A stretch of DNA of 64,000 bases, from positions 206,355,494 through 206,419,493 of the forward strand of contig NC_059471.1 in assembly GCF_018139145.2 (NCBI RefSeq), read 5' to 3'. The DNA comes from Gymnogyps californianus. Its lineage: Eukaryota > Chordata > Aves > Accipitriformes > Cathartidae. This document shows, one piece after another, positions 37,246 through 47,275 of the stretch; positions within the stretch are counted from its first letter, which is position 1, and each line of letters starts with the position of its first letter. The translations under genes and the position numbers were made by a program. The notes beneath the pieces were generated by a model, which made no database searches, was not told where the DNA came from, and saw nothing but the letters and a program-made list of their open reading frames with translations.

Positions 37246-40136
37246 TAAATGCTGAAGTTCTTCTATATACATTTTGAAAGTGCGTAAATAATCCACACAT
37301 GAAGAACATCATGTTTGAACATGGGAGCCCAGAACTACAGGTCCACATCTGAAACCGAGACCATCTGATTTCTCTCTTCTTCAGTTCCCCCATGGGTGAA
37401 AAAGAAATGGTAACAGTTTCCTACTAGCCAAAAAGATCATGAGGCAATGACCTGATCTGCTTCCAAACACTTTTGTTTCCCAACAAGCAAGAATGCTCCA
37501 AACCAACTGCTAAATTTAAGAGTTATATGTCGTAGGACACTGATGGATTATTTGACCTTTCCTCTGGTCACCTCATCAATAAGCAACCCCCATGTTGTCT
37601 ATTATTTTACTGTTTTAGTATAGTATTCTACTCTGTAAAAAAAAAAAAAAAATTCAGTAGCTGATTATTTTTCATCAATACTTTTAATAAAAATAAATCT
37701 TGCAACATGTACTAAAAAGAGCGTTCATGAGAGCTCACAAGCCAGGCAGAAACTGTCCAGACTCTCTATCAAGATGACTCCAGAAACAGCTACTCATAAA
37801 AGAAAGCTTTTAAGTGATGAGGGTAGTTAATATCATAGAATAACAAGTCTTACTCAGTTCTTTAATCCCAAAGGTATTTTAATTACACTTGAATAAAACA
37901 TTTTCCAGACCAAAACAATTACTTGCAATATCACCTCCTTCTTTTACACACCATGCAGACAGTTATGGTGGGAACAGCTCCACTATCCTGGCAGAGAAGA
38001 GTGAGGAAATCTTGAGTCTAAGAAAAGATTAACATGCTTAATTTCAGCCTTTGCATTTAAAGCAATATTTTTAAAATGAGATGTCCAAAAGATACCTCTT
38101 TTATCTACTTTCTTCATTTACATTTTCCCTTTTAAAAATGCAGCATTAAGCTCCCGAAGGTGGAAAAAAAAAAAGAAATAAAATCACTAACCTGAGCACG
38201 ATCACAGAGAGGGAAGGATCTGAACAGGAGTCCTCAAATACTGCTCAAGAAATATCCCTGCACTGGCAAGGTCATTGCTGTTTCATGGCCGGGACTGCTG
38301 ACTGGACGTTGCTAAAACCACCCAGTAGCAGGCTGGTCTTCTGAGGAAAACAAACACTTAAGAAATACCAGGTCCACCGAGCACATTTTCTCTTTTGATA
38401 TATTTGGGATTTTAGCTCAAGTTCTCACAAATGAAGTGTAATGCAGTCTTTTCTGCTTTCTCTCTCCCCCCAGATTTTTTTTCCCAGTGAAAAAAAAATC
38501 AATGCTCATGAAAGCTGCAGGATGAGAACTTCAGAGACTAAAGGCCTCCAATTACCTAGAAAAGCACAAAAATCTATCCTCCCTCATTCAACCCCAGGAA
38601 CACCTCAACCCCTCTTTGCAAGGATCACCTCCCTAGGAAAGGAAAAAAGAAATCAGTTCAAGGAAATAGTTTGACCTTCAGCTTTCTGCTAAGCCTCTCC
38701 CTGTTAATGCTAATTATTGCCAAACCTGACAAATCTTCTCATGGCAGTGTCACCTTGCTGTTCGAAAATACACTAAGAGCCACGTCACAGGAAAGCTGTC
38801 ATTGCAACGAACAGCTCATTCACCAGGGGTCTGGGTACAATATAGTCTAAAATCACTTTGCTCTGAACTAAAAACAACAACAAAATATTTTAAAGCTTAG
38901 ATTGATCTTTTTCTCCCCTGCCCCACCAGCACAAATGATTTCTATTGACTGAGAAAGAAAAAGTGCTTAACAAAAAGCAAGGAAGCATTCGACAACAAAG
39001 GACTCCTCAAATCAGAAGTCCAGAAATGTTATCAACTTTTATGCTCTGGTGGGATCTGAAACTCAAATGCAGAGCCTTAAAAATATGCATTGAATATACT
39101 AAAATGAAACACCAAAGCTAGGCATTTTGATTTCAAATTATTTCACTCAAGTTAGACCAGAATAGAAATCATTTGAGAAAGCTACATTGAAAAAACACGT
39201 GCATTGACTTCGGCTGCTCCTAACTCAATTCCAAAGTTTTAAATATGCATATCTACTGTAATAACTTAAAATTGACAGTTTCCAGGAATTTCTCACACTT
39301 CAGACAAATGCCTGCTATTTAAACATGTAGCCAGACGTAGTCACCAGGACTGCTAAGAAACTTTCTCAGGACAGGGGGAGAAGGGAAGTAAACTTACAGT
39401 ATTGATATTTAGATGAGCCGAATCTGGAATAGATTTCTACCAGTGTTATAATAAAGCTATAATTTAGACACACAAACAGCTGCAAATTCATACATAACTG
39501 CGATATACTTGGTTACTGTACCTGTTGGCAAATACCCTCGACATAATTAGGGTAAAAATGACTTAAGTTTCCAATTCTACCCATCTGGCTTATACGTCAT
39601 TATGAAAACGAAGCGCAGAAGTTCGTATGGAAACATACCAAAAGCAAAGTCTGATAATATGGCATCTATGAGGCTTTTCATTACCAACAAGGAGTGGTTA
39701 AAACTTAAACCACTAAACAAATCAAAATGTTTAAAAAAAACCCCCCAAAAACGGTAAACCTGAACTTTGCTCACAGGCAAAGCAGTGCTATTAGATTAGC
39801 AGCTGATGAGTTGCAACGTCAGTTGTACCGCTCGTTTAACAACACTTCCCTGAAGACTGTAACCTGGATTCGTGCTGAAGTTTTAACCTTCATAGAGACA
39901 TCTCCCCCTGACCCATCCAGGTTTAGAGATGCTATCAAATCATTGAGTCATACGTTAAAAATCACCTCTCACTTCAATCAAGGCTGGGAGCCATCTACTT
40001 TGAAGGGAAGATACTGGCATAAATCACTAGTATTCAGAGTCTGTACAATACTCTTCCTAAAATTCCTCTCATCTCCCCAGGGAGAAAAAAAGTACTTTCT
40101 GCAGCAGACAATAGATTTACTAATCCTAAAGCATTA

Positions 40137-40262
40137 ACACACACCAAAAAAAGAAAAAAAAAGAAAAAAAAAAACCAAACCCACACAACAAAAAACTGAC
40201 AACCACAAAAAAACCCACACCAAACCCAAAACCACCCACCAAAAAGCAACCAAAGCAGAAGC
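40137..40262 (+). repeat. A-rich then A/C-only tract, 125 bp
   Basis: The longest of the A/C tracts: A runs with single G, then repeated cca/acc/aaaccc units with very little G or T. The complement (G/T-rich) gives an open frame of repetitive low-complexity residues, which is not a gene. Confidence 0.85.
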
Positions 40263-41269
40263 CCATCCCTACACATACACGCAGATCAGTGCTGTGCCTT
40301 TACACCACCACAGCTTTACAACAGTGCTGCTGCATTAATCTAATACTAACAAAAATTGAGCAATAGCTAATGCTAACAACATTCAAACAAAAACCATACA
40401 TGTACAGCACAGAAAAGCTTTTGTTGCAATGTATACTAAAAATAAAGCATACACAACCGAAAGATATATCCAGTAGTTTTACCTGCATTTCCAAAGTTCT
40501 AAACGGGAGTTAATCGGTCTGTGAAAAACCTTGAATAACACAACACTGTTATTCAGATTTTACATGCAGGTGAAAATATATTTAAAACTCAATATTTTAA
40601 GCAGTGTAGACCTTGGATGGGCTGAACAATTTCACAGTTGAGAGGCATCGATGCAGTGATTTGTACTGCTGGCACAGACTCAAACTATCCCTGATCATCA
40701 ATTACCCAGGTAAGGAAAACATATTTAGAATAAGAATTTCCCCCCACACACACTAGGTTTGCCTTGAGTCATTTTAAGGCACAATTTCACAGTCTATATA
40801 CATTGATATGTACTGATTCACTCGTGAATCATCAGTTTAACGGAGAACAGTGTTTGGAATGGAGCTGCAACATAGAACATATGCAAACCAAATGGGTATG
40901 GGGCTGTAAACGCAAGAGGGTATAATATATTAAAAAACCACAGTAGCTTACAGCAACTTCAGCTATATCTCAATACACATTCAAAAACTTATAGAATGCC
41001 ATAATGAAGTGATAGCCTTCCATGTTCATACGCTACGTCATTCTTAACTGTACGACCATATACAAACTCCTGTGCAAGACATTTGCCCATTTTAATGCAA
41101 GAGATGGATGGCAATGCTCATTCAGTGAACAGATACTTAAAATCTGGCTTTCTCCTCAGTGTTCAGTGCATGACCATATGCTTTAGTTTAGCACGCTCCA
41201 TTCAAACATGCTCTGCAAACAGAATGATTAATTTTCTTGTGGAATTTTTCGAGTATTCCTTGACATAGT

Positions 41270-41430
41270 GTCTAACAACATCATAAATAGTAGTTTATTT
41301 TCACAAGACTCCTTATGGAAAGGGAATCATATTATCTGCACTTTTCAGATGAAGAAATGTAAGACAGAAAGAGCTTAAAATAGTACATATTTAGTGATTC
41401 GGTGCCCAGTTAGCAAAGAAAACAACCTGA
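41270..41430 (-). mobile_element. MIR-like SINE remnant
   Basis: Reverse complement of a MIR-type SINE. Blocks in order are catcataaatagtag (about 41281), attatctgcacttttcagat (41330-41349), answering to the family's 'ttatccccattttacagat', then gaagaaatgtaagacagaaag, answering to 'gaggaaactgaggcacagag', and a degenerate remainder. Heavily diverged; limits approximate. Confidence 0.58.
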
Positions 41431-41687
41431 TACTTTCTGGAACTCTTCACATTACTTGGGCTTTACTATCCAAAGCATTCAACTTCTCTGTCAGTTTTGA
41501 GTGCTCAGCATGCTTGTAACTGAGATCCCAGCTTCTCCTTTCTGCGAAAAATCAGATTTAAACAAGTTGATTAACACAATATAGGAGGTCTGTAGCACAG
41601 GCATTGCTATAATCCAGCCCTTCAGAGCAGCACTGAATTGTTTCAAACACAAGACAATGCCTTCTCTTCCTACCTTCCTGCTTGATT

Positions 41688-42565
41688 AGAATCATAGAAT
41701 TGTTTAGGTTGGAAAAGACCCTTAAGATCATTGAGTCCAACCATTAACGTAGCACTGCCAAGTCCACCACTAAACCATGTCCCTAAATGCCACATCTACA
41801 CGTCTTTTAAATACCTCCAGGGATGGTGACTCCACCGCTTCCCTGGGCAGCCTGTTCTGATGCTTGAAAATGCTTTCGGTGAAGAAATTTTTCCTAATAT
41901 CCAATCTAAACCTCCCCTGGTGCAACTTGAGGCCATTTCCTCTTGTCCTATCACTTGTTACGTGGGAGAAGAGACCAACACCCACCTTGCTACAACCTCC
42001 TTTCAGGCAGTTGTAGAGAGCAATAAGGTCTCCCCTGAGCCTCCTTTTCTCCAGGCTAAACAACCCCAGTTCCCTCAGCTGCTCCTCATAAGACTTGTGC
42101 TCTAGACCCTTCACCAGCTTTGTTGCTCCTCTTTGGACACGCTCCAGCACCTCAATGCCTTTCATGTAGTGAGGGACCCAAAACTGAACACAGTACTCGA
42201 GGTGCGGCCTCACCAGTGCTGAGTACAGGGGGACAACCCCTTCCCTCGTCCTGCTGGCCACACTAGTTCTGATACAAGTCAGGATGCTATTGGCCTTCTT
42301 GGCCACCTGGGCACACTGCCGGCTCATATTCAGCCGGCTGGCGACCAACATCCCCAAGTCCTTTTTCACCGGGCAGCTTTCCAGCCACTTTTCCCCAAGC
42401 CTGTAGCGTTGCTTGGGGTTGTTGTGACCCAAGTGCAGGACCCCGCACTTAGCCTTGTTGAACCTCATACAATTGGCCTCGGCCCATCGATCCAGCCTGT
42501 CCAGATCCCTCTGAAGAGCCTTCCTACCCTCAAGCAGATCAGTGCCCACGTTTTGTTCAAGGATA
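41688..42565 (-). mobile_element. CR1 LINE, 5'-truncated, about 0.9 kb
   Basis: The best preserved LINE in the window, on the minus strand. The 3' end is at 41688 with the complement of the CR1 terminal repeat (agaatcatagaat). Then comes a 3' UTR of about 80 bases up to the ORF2 stop (41770-41772), then about 790 bases of ORF2 with no stop or frameshift. Homology fades near 42565, the 5' truncation point. The open frame implies fewer mutations than in the other copies, so it is probably among the younger CR1 insertions here. Its 3' UTR differs from those at 1033 and 10190, so it belongs to another CR1 subfamily. The endonuclease, most of the reverse transcriptase and the promoter are missing, so it cannot move by itself. 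Confidence 0.95.
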
Positions 42566-42582
42566 TTTTTTCCTGAAATCAA
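41770..42582 (-). pseudogene. CR1 ORF2 C-terminal fragment (reverse transcriptase tail)
   Basis: A 270-codon open frame. From about residue 13 it is the C-terminal part of the CR1 ORF2 protein, which in full-length elements carries an endonuclease and then a reverse transcriptase. Visible family segments are [11 protein letters not shown] (about 24-34), [15 protein letters not shown] (about 42-56), [13 protein letters not shown] (about 119-131), [17 protein letters not shown] (about 145-161), [14 protein letters not shown] (about 173-186), SDRTRGNG (about 210-217) and [15 protein letters not shown] (about 244-258). The catalytic aspartates (F/YADD box) lie upstream of the truncation and are absent. 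The first dozen residues come from flanking DNA. The apparent start codon is not meaningful. It ends at the natural ORF2 stop. A non-functional remnant despite the open frame. Confidence 0.93.
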
Positions 42583-42924
42583 GTGAAGTCTTTATAGTCC
42601 TCTTAAAATAAACCTGATGCATTACCTGTGTGTTTCTCTACGATACATATATTTCACCAGTGATGTCTAAATTCCCGTTGAGTTTTATAGACAAGTTCCC
42701 AGCGGTATGAAGAAACGAAATTGGACCTTTGAATTTAAATTTCAGTCTGACTGCTGACAGAGTGGTCACCTCCTTGACCCTGAACTTTAAATTAAATCCT
42801 ATTCACATTAACAAAGTCATCTAAAAAGGTTACAAAACTATGCTGTAAGGGAACGAAAGCTTATGCTCCAGAGCATGGTTCTGCCCAGGAGATGGACCTG
42901 GAAGCAAGTTTCATATCTCAGGGT

Positions 42925-43000
42925 AACCTGTGGGCAAAATCCTACCTTGGCTGAAGTAATCAAGACCTTTGCCATTGATTTCAATGAAACCGGGGCGTAA
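42925..43000. mobile_element. possible amniote palindromic DNA element remnant
   Basis: gggcaaaatcctaccttgg followed by attgatttcaatgaaacc resembles the old hairpin-like amniote repeats built from 'caaatcctgc...ccattga(c/t)ttcaatgg'. A single decayed copy; family not named with confidence. Confidence 0.4.
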
Positions 43001-43356
43001 CCTTAAAAGGAAAAAAGCCCTACCCAACCCAGACCATAAAGAGAGAGATTAAATCTCCAGCAGGAGAGCCCTCAAAGTTCTCTGGACGCAAGCAGACAGA
43101 AACATTTTGTGTTTGCTTCCGTCACTGCTTCAAGTTCACTTGAACAACCCAAGGAGCTGAATTCCTTAAATCCCCAAAGTATTTTCTTATGTTGAGAGAT
43201 TTTGTTCTTTATTGGTTTTTTTCTTAAAAACTTGAATTATTTCTATTGCCGTCATCCTGTTGATCTCTGTGTTATTGTTGCTGACGCCGTTCAAATTACT
43301 CCAACATTTATCTGCTTTCTTAGAAGCCAAAGAAGGAAATTTGTTCCTGCCAAGTT

Positions 43357-43381
43357 AAAAAAAAAAAAAAAAAAAAAAAAA
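43357..43381 (+). repeat. poly(A) run, 25 bases
   Basis: Twenty-five consecutive A, the longest homopolymer in the window. No recognisable SINE, LINE or processed-gene body lies upstream. Confidence 0.9.
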
Positions 43382-44070
43382 GCATTCCTCACAGTCATGT
43401 GTTAGTATGAGATTTCAACAGTAACATTAATTGAACAACACCTGTTTGTACAAGCTGAAGAACAGATTCGATTAGATTTAAAAGCTAAAGAAAAACAGGA
43501 TAAAGTTATCAAGACAAACTCCAATCCCAAAATAGCCAAATTACACATATCCGGTCCTGGCTTTCCTCTCTGAACAATCACAGAGTTTGAGGGATTAAAA
43601 AAAAGCCTAAACAGGTTCCAAATATTGTCTCAATTATTTCTAACTTTTTCATTGGTAAGAACTCAGAAACATGATAAAAAAGTATGATCTTCCCATCATG
43701 TTTTTCTTCAGTTTGATATTACGGAAGGGAATTATTTGACTTCTCTTTTCTAATGCTTGTTTCCACTGCTCAGCTTGGATCTTTCTGTCATCTCTATTTT
43801 ACCAACAGTAGATGGCACCAGTAATTTCTATATTCATTATAATACCAAGGGGTTTTGTTGTTGTTTTTAATACCCATGGTTATACCTTCCTGACTACATT
43901 CTATGGATTTCCTTAATAAGTCACCATTACAAAATTCTGCTTGTGAAAGTCACTTAATTTATTGGCATGTGTTTCATTTAACTATCTGCTAATTGTTCAA
44001 GTGTTTGGGATAATAATTCCTAAAACTATAGCTTGATACAATGCCAAAACAGTAATTTTCTGCGTTAACT

Positions 44071-44170
44071 TTAATTACTTCACTGAAATTGCATTAATTC
44101 AATAACTGCAACTTGGATTTTTAATTACTTTCCTGAAATTGCATTAATTTAGTAACTGCAACTTGGATTT
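44071..44170 (+). repeat. tandem duplication, 50 bp x 2
   Basis: 44071-44120 and 44121-44170 align without gaps, with 46 of 50 bases identical. Both begin ttaattact and end gcaacttggattt. The next base breaks the repeat. Four differences mean it is not brand new. It contains TAAT/ATTA cores, so two copies of an AT-rich factor site could be present. Confidence 0.93.
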
Positions 44171-44420
44171 CTTCTAGCAATATTCTTGTTTTCAAAGAAG
44201 AAATTATTTTTACCACATAACTCAATTTAAAATGTTTCACAACCATCTTAGCTCAGGATATACATTTACAATGCAGAAACCATTTGTCTATGGCAGCAGC
44301 TCTGCTAGTGTTTAGGCCTATGCTATATTTCACTCTTATATTCATCTACAGGTTCATACTATTTTCGCGCTGTTCAGGCCTAACCTTAATTACACAAACA
44401 TAGTTGCATCAGATTTTTTT

Positions 44421-44469
44421 AATATATATAAATATAGATACATGCAAATACATATATATACACACACAC
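44421..44469 (+). repeat. AT/AC microsatellite
   Basis: Interrupted (AT)n passing into (AC)n (cacacacac). It contains one chance octamer, ATGCAAAT. Confidence 0.8.
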
Positions 44470-45999
44470 TTTTACAAAAGAAAACAATTACACCAAGAAT
44501 TTAGCTCTGATTGCCAGATGTAGGATACATTCTTTGTTTCTCACTCTCAACCCCCACTACCACTACCCCCCAAAAAATACCCCATAACAAACCGACCTTA
44601 AAATCTTCACTGTGGATACATATATTTAGCTGATCACTACAAGTTCCTTTCATATTCTGTGGGGATATGCAAGCACTTTTAAGATGTATTTTAGTTGACC
44701 ACATTTGGTCAGATGAATCCCACCTTTAATTTCATACTATTAAAAAGAAACTTATGATTAATTTAGCAAATGTGTTATTAATTTTGCAAATACTTTCATT
44801 TTACTGGAAACAAAATTGTAATTTGTTTACATACATATGTATTCCAACATAAATTGCAAGTGACCCTAAGAGAATGACCACAAACAGAAAAGCTTGAAAG
44901 GACACGATTCTTTGGAATCACGATTTCAAAATTCACCATGATAAAACAGTCCTGTGCATTGGGTAAATGCATCACTAATCTAAAAGGAAAGACCGCTGCT
45001 CATGACCTACACTCCGCACGGATTGCTGACCTATTGAGTTCAGAGATCAATTTGCTTCCTGCATCTCAAGAACAAGCACAGCAAGCACTTACAGCGCTCA
45101 GATCAATGGGTTTCCTTTCTCTACAAGTCACAACATCCGATACGCATACAAAGTTAATGTTCATCCTCACTCCCATCCTAAACTAATGATCCCCAAGTTC
45201 CTGTTGGTGCAAGAATGACCCAATTCCAGGTCTTCATGTGAAGAAACTGTCACCCCCACAGAGAAGAGAAAAATACGTTTGCGAACAGTTGTGGCCACTG
45301 AGATACCACAAAAATAAGCATGACAGAGAAATAGATAAAAGGAAGCTGAATGCCACAGCTGTGAAGCTCATGAGACTTTCAAAGCTTACATAGACCAGAA
45401 GTTATAGTAGATGTTTTCTGTTTGTAATTGGCCTATGCCCTCTGGGGAAAGGAAGCCGGGGGAGGGGGCGGGAATTGATGTTTTATTTTAAAACATTAAG
45501 AATGAGGAGAGCACAGGGACAGCATGTAACAAGTTATTGGATCTTACTGGTGAGTATCTCTGAACCTGTATTTCAGCCGACTCCAACATGCTGACCCTAA
45601 AGTCAGGAGAACGCATTGAAGTCACTTGTGGCCGTACTGCTCTTGGAACTAAACTAACAGAAATCCACCTTACCTCCAGAAAAAGACTGCTTTAAACACT
45701 GAGTGATTTGCAGTGAATCTAAAAAATAATCAGAGGTATTAATGTATAGTCTAAATCCAACCGGTGTTTCAGGTGTTGACTGGGCAAGAGGGATGGCTTT
45801 GGTTGCCAGCAATCTGCTGCAGCTGGGCTGTAGGTACAGGCTGAGCACATCCTTCACTGCACACGGGAGGGTGGCATGGGCAGCCCCCTTCCCCCTCATC
45901 CCCTCTTTTCTGTTCAGATCACGGCTACCCCTAGCCCTGCATTGGCAGATCACAAATGTGTTGGCATTTTTACATTTCCCGTTTGGAACAGGCTAGGGT

Positions 46000-46036
46000 T
46001 TTTTTTTTGTTGTTGTTTTGGTTTGGTTTGGTTTTT
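46000..46036 (-). repeat. G/T-rich tract (A/C on minus strand)
   Basis: T run, then gttgttgttttggtttgg and gtttggttttt. This is the complement type of the A/C tracts and one of the few in this orientation. Confidence 0.75.
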
Positions 46037-46800
46037 AATATAAATGGACTTTCAAGCTAATCACGTCTCCATTGTTAAAACCCCTCCTGGGATACTCCGC
46101 AAAACAGTATCGTTGGAGATCTTTCTCCTTCCATCTTATACTCTATTTGTAGTCATTCATTCCAATAATATAAATTTTTAGGATCATTCTGCTTTTATTC
46201 CCAGACGAAAACAAAAAGAAAACAAAACCAATCAAGAAGCCAAGCACAAATGCAAATTTGATGCATTTAATATAATTCAGTACATCTAATTTCAAGCTGC
46301 AATTTCCTCTGAATTTAAGAAAATGGAACATGAAATTTTCTGGCTTTTAGAATTGCAACATTACAAAGAGAAATGAAATCAAGATCAGTAAAAGCTGAAA
46401 AGGTCTGCCTAATACTTGTAGTTCATTACAAATGAATTGTAATGTTTGCTGCAATCTTGTAATCGAATCCCCTCCAACCTCCTAAAAACCAGGTTCCTTG
46501 TAATTCTACATATAAACAAAAAAAATATCTCCCATATCTCACACTGTTTCTACAACAAAATCATCCAAATTAATAAAAATTTGAACATTAGTCTCTACTT
46601 TGTTTCAATATTATCATATATGAAACTTGCAACAAAAATATGATACGTACTTGAGAGTAGTACAGAAATGCCACGTTATTAAAACAGTACAATCACAACC
46701 TTCACATGGTTAAAAGCTCTTAATATTCTACATGCTTTCTATTCTTCCCATTCTGGCATGACAATCACTGGTGACATCACAAGTATCTGCTGGAATAAAC

Positions 46801-46826
46801 AGCTATAATTAAGAGCTATAATTAAA
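46801..46826 (+). repeat. tandem duplication, 13 bp x 2
   Basis: agctataattaag is followed directly by agctataattaaa, with 12 of 13 bases identical. Confidence 0.8.
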
Positions 46827-46904
46827 GTACTCCAAATCAATCTCACTGTAAGTGTAGCTATATCCCCTACACTACAGTTTCTAGATTTCAGTATAATCCT
46901 CGGT

Positions 46905-47275
46905 TAAATGTTAAGTGAAGAATGAATAGACTTTAACCAACAGAAGACTTGGGTGGATCATAGTAACTGTTTAAATAAATACATGGAAGTTGCTGCTACA
47001 AATAAAAGAATCTCTTCTCCTCTTCTACAAAATGACCTTGAACTGCAGTAACACAGATTCAGGTTAGATAGCTGGAAAAAACCACTTCTGGTATAAGAGA
47101 GGCACCAGAACGGACTGCCTGGCTACAAAGACTATGGAATTTCCATTACTGAAAATCTTTAAGAGCCAGATAAACATCTGTCAGAAAGTACGTAGGTATA
47201 GTTGATCCTGCCTCCAGATAAGAAAGGAGCTAAGCGAACTCTCAGGTTCCCAGGCAACCCTCTCCTTATTTTATT
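46905..47275 (+). mobile_element. ancient CR1 LINE remnant
   Basis: Colinear with the 3' part of old amniote CR1 elements on the plus strand. Blocks in order are catagtaactgtttaaataaa (about 46960-46979), a degenerate stretch with ttcaggttagatagctgg (about 47059-47076), aagactatggaatttccatt followed by actgaaaatctttaagagcc (about 47128-47167, the segment before the ORF end), gataaacatctgtcag (about 47169) and taggtatagttgatcctgcc (about 47193-47212) of the 3' UTR. The remainder (gaactctcaggttcc...) follows the usual end but lacks the terminal octamer repeats. The frame is broken; it is much older than the 41688 copy. Confidence 0.75.

Larger units (their letters stand above)
34321..41269. other. 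long unique interval, no gene recognised
   Basis: About 6.9 kb. It contains a GC island at 36953-37245, a poly(A) at 37637-37652 and an A/C tract at 40137-40262, listed separately. The open frame at 39727-40137 (plus, 136 codons) is the longest outside GC-rich or repeat DNA. I recognise no domain in it, it starts in an A/C tract, and I cannot call it a gene. Confidence 0.5.
42566..46904. other. unique interval, no gene recognised
   Basis: About 4.3 kb, AT-rich. It contains a possible amniote MITE-like remnant (42925-43000), a 25-base poly(A) (43357-43381), a 50-bp tandem duplication (44071-44170), an AT/AC microsatellite (44421-44469), a G-rich run (45458-45472), a G/T tract (46000-46036) and a 13-bp tandem duplication (46801-46826). 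No coding exon recognised. Confidence 0.5.

Noticed and set aside
36884..37393. 169-codon minus-strand open frame
   Set aside because: It owes its length to the GC-rich island, where stop codons are rare. Its composition is low-complexity Gly/Ser and no family fits.
40034..40276. 80-codon minus-strand frame rich in Phe, Trp and Gly
   Set aside because: It is a translation of the complement of the A/C tract (low complexity).
44438..44450. POU octamer ATGCAAAT in the AT/AC microsatellite
   Set aside because: It is expected by chance in such sequence and no other site is nearby.
45444..45472. Second plus-strand G-quadruplex candidate
   Set aside because: Only three close G runs (5, 5 and 3); the fourth is 10 bases away, outside the usual loop limit.
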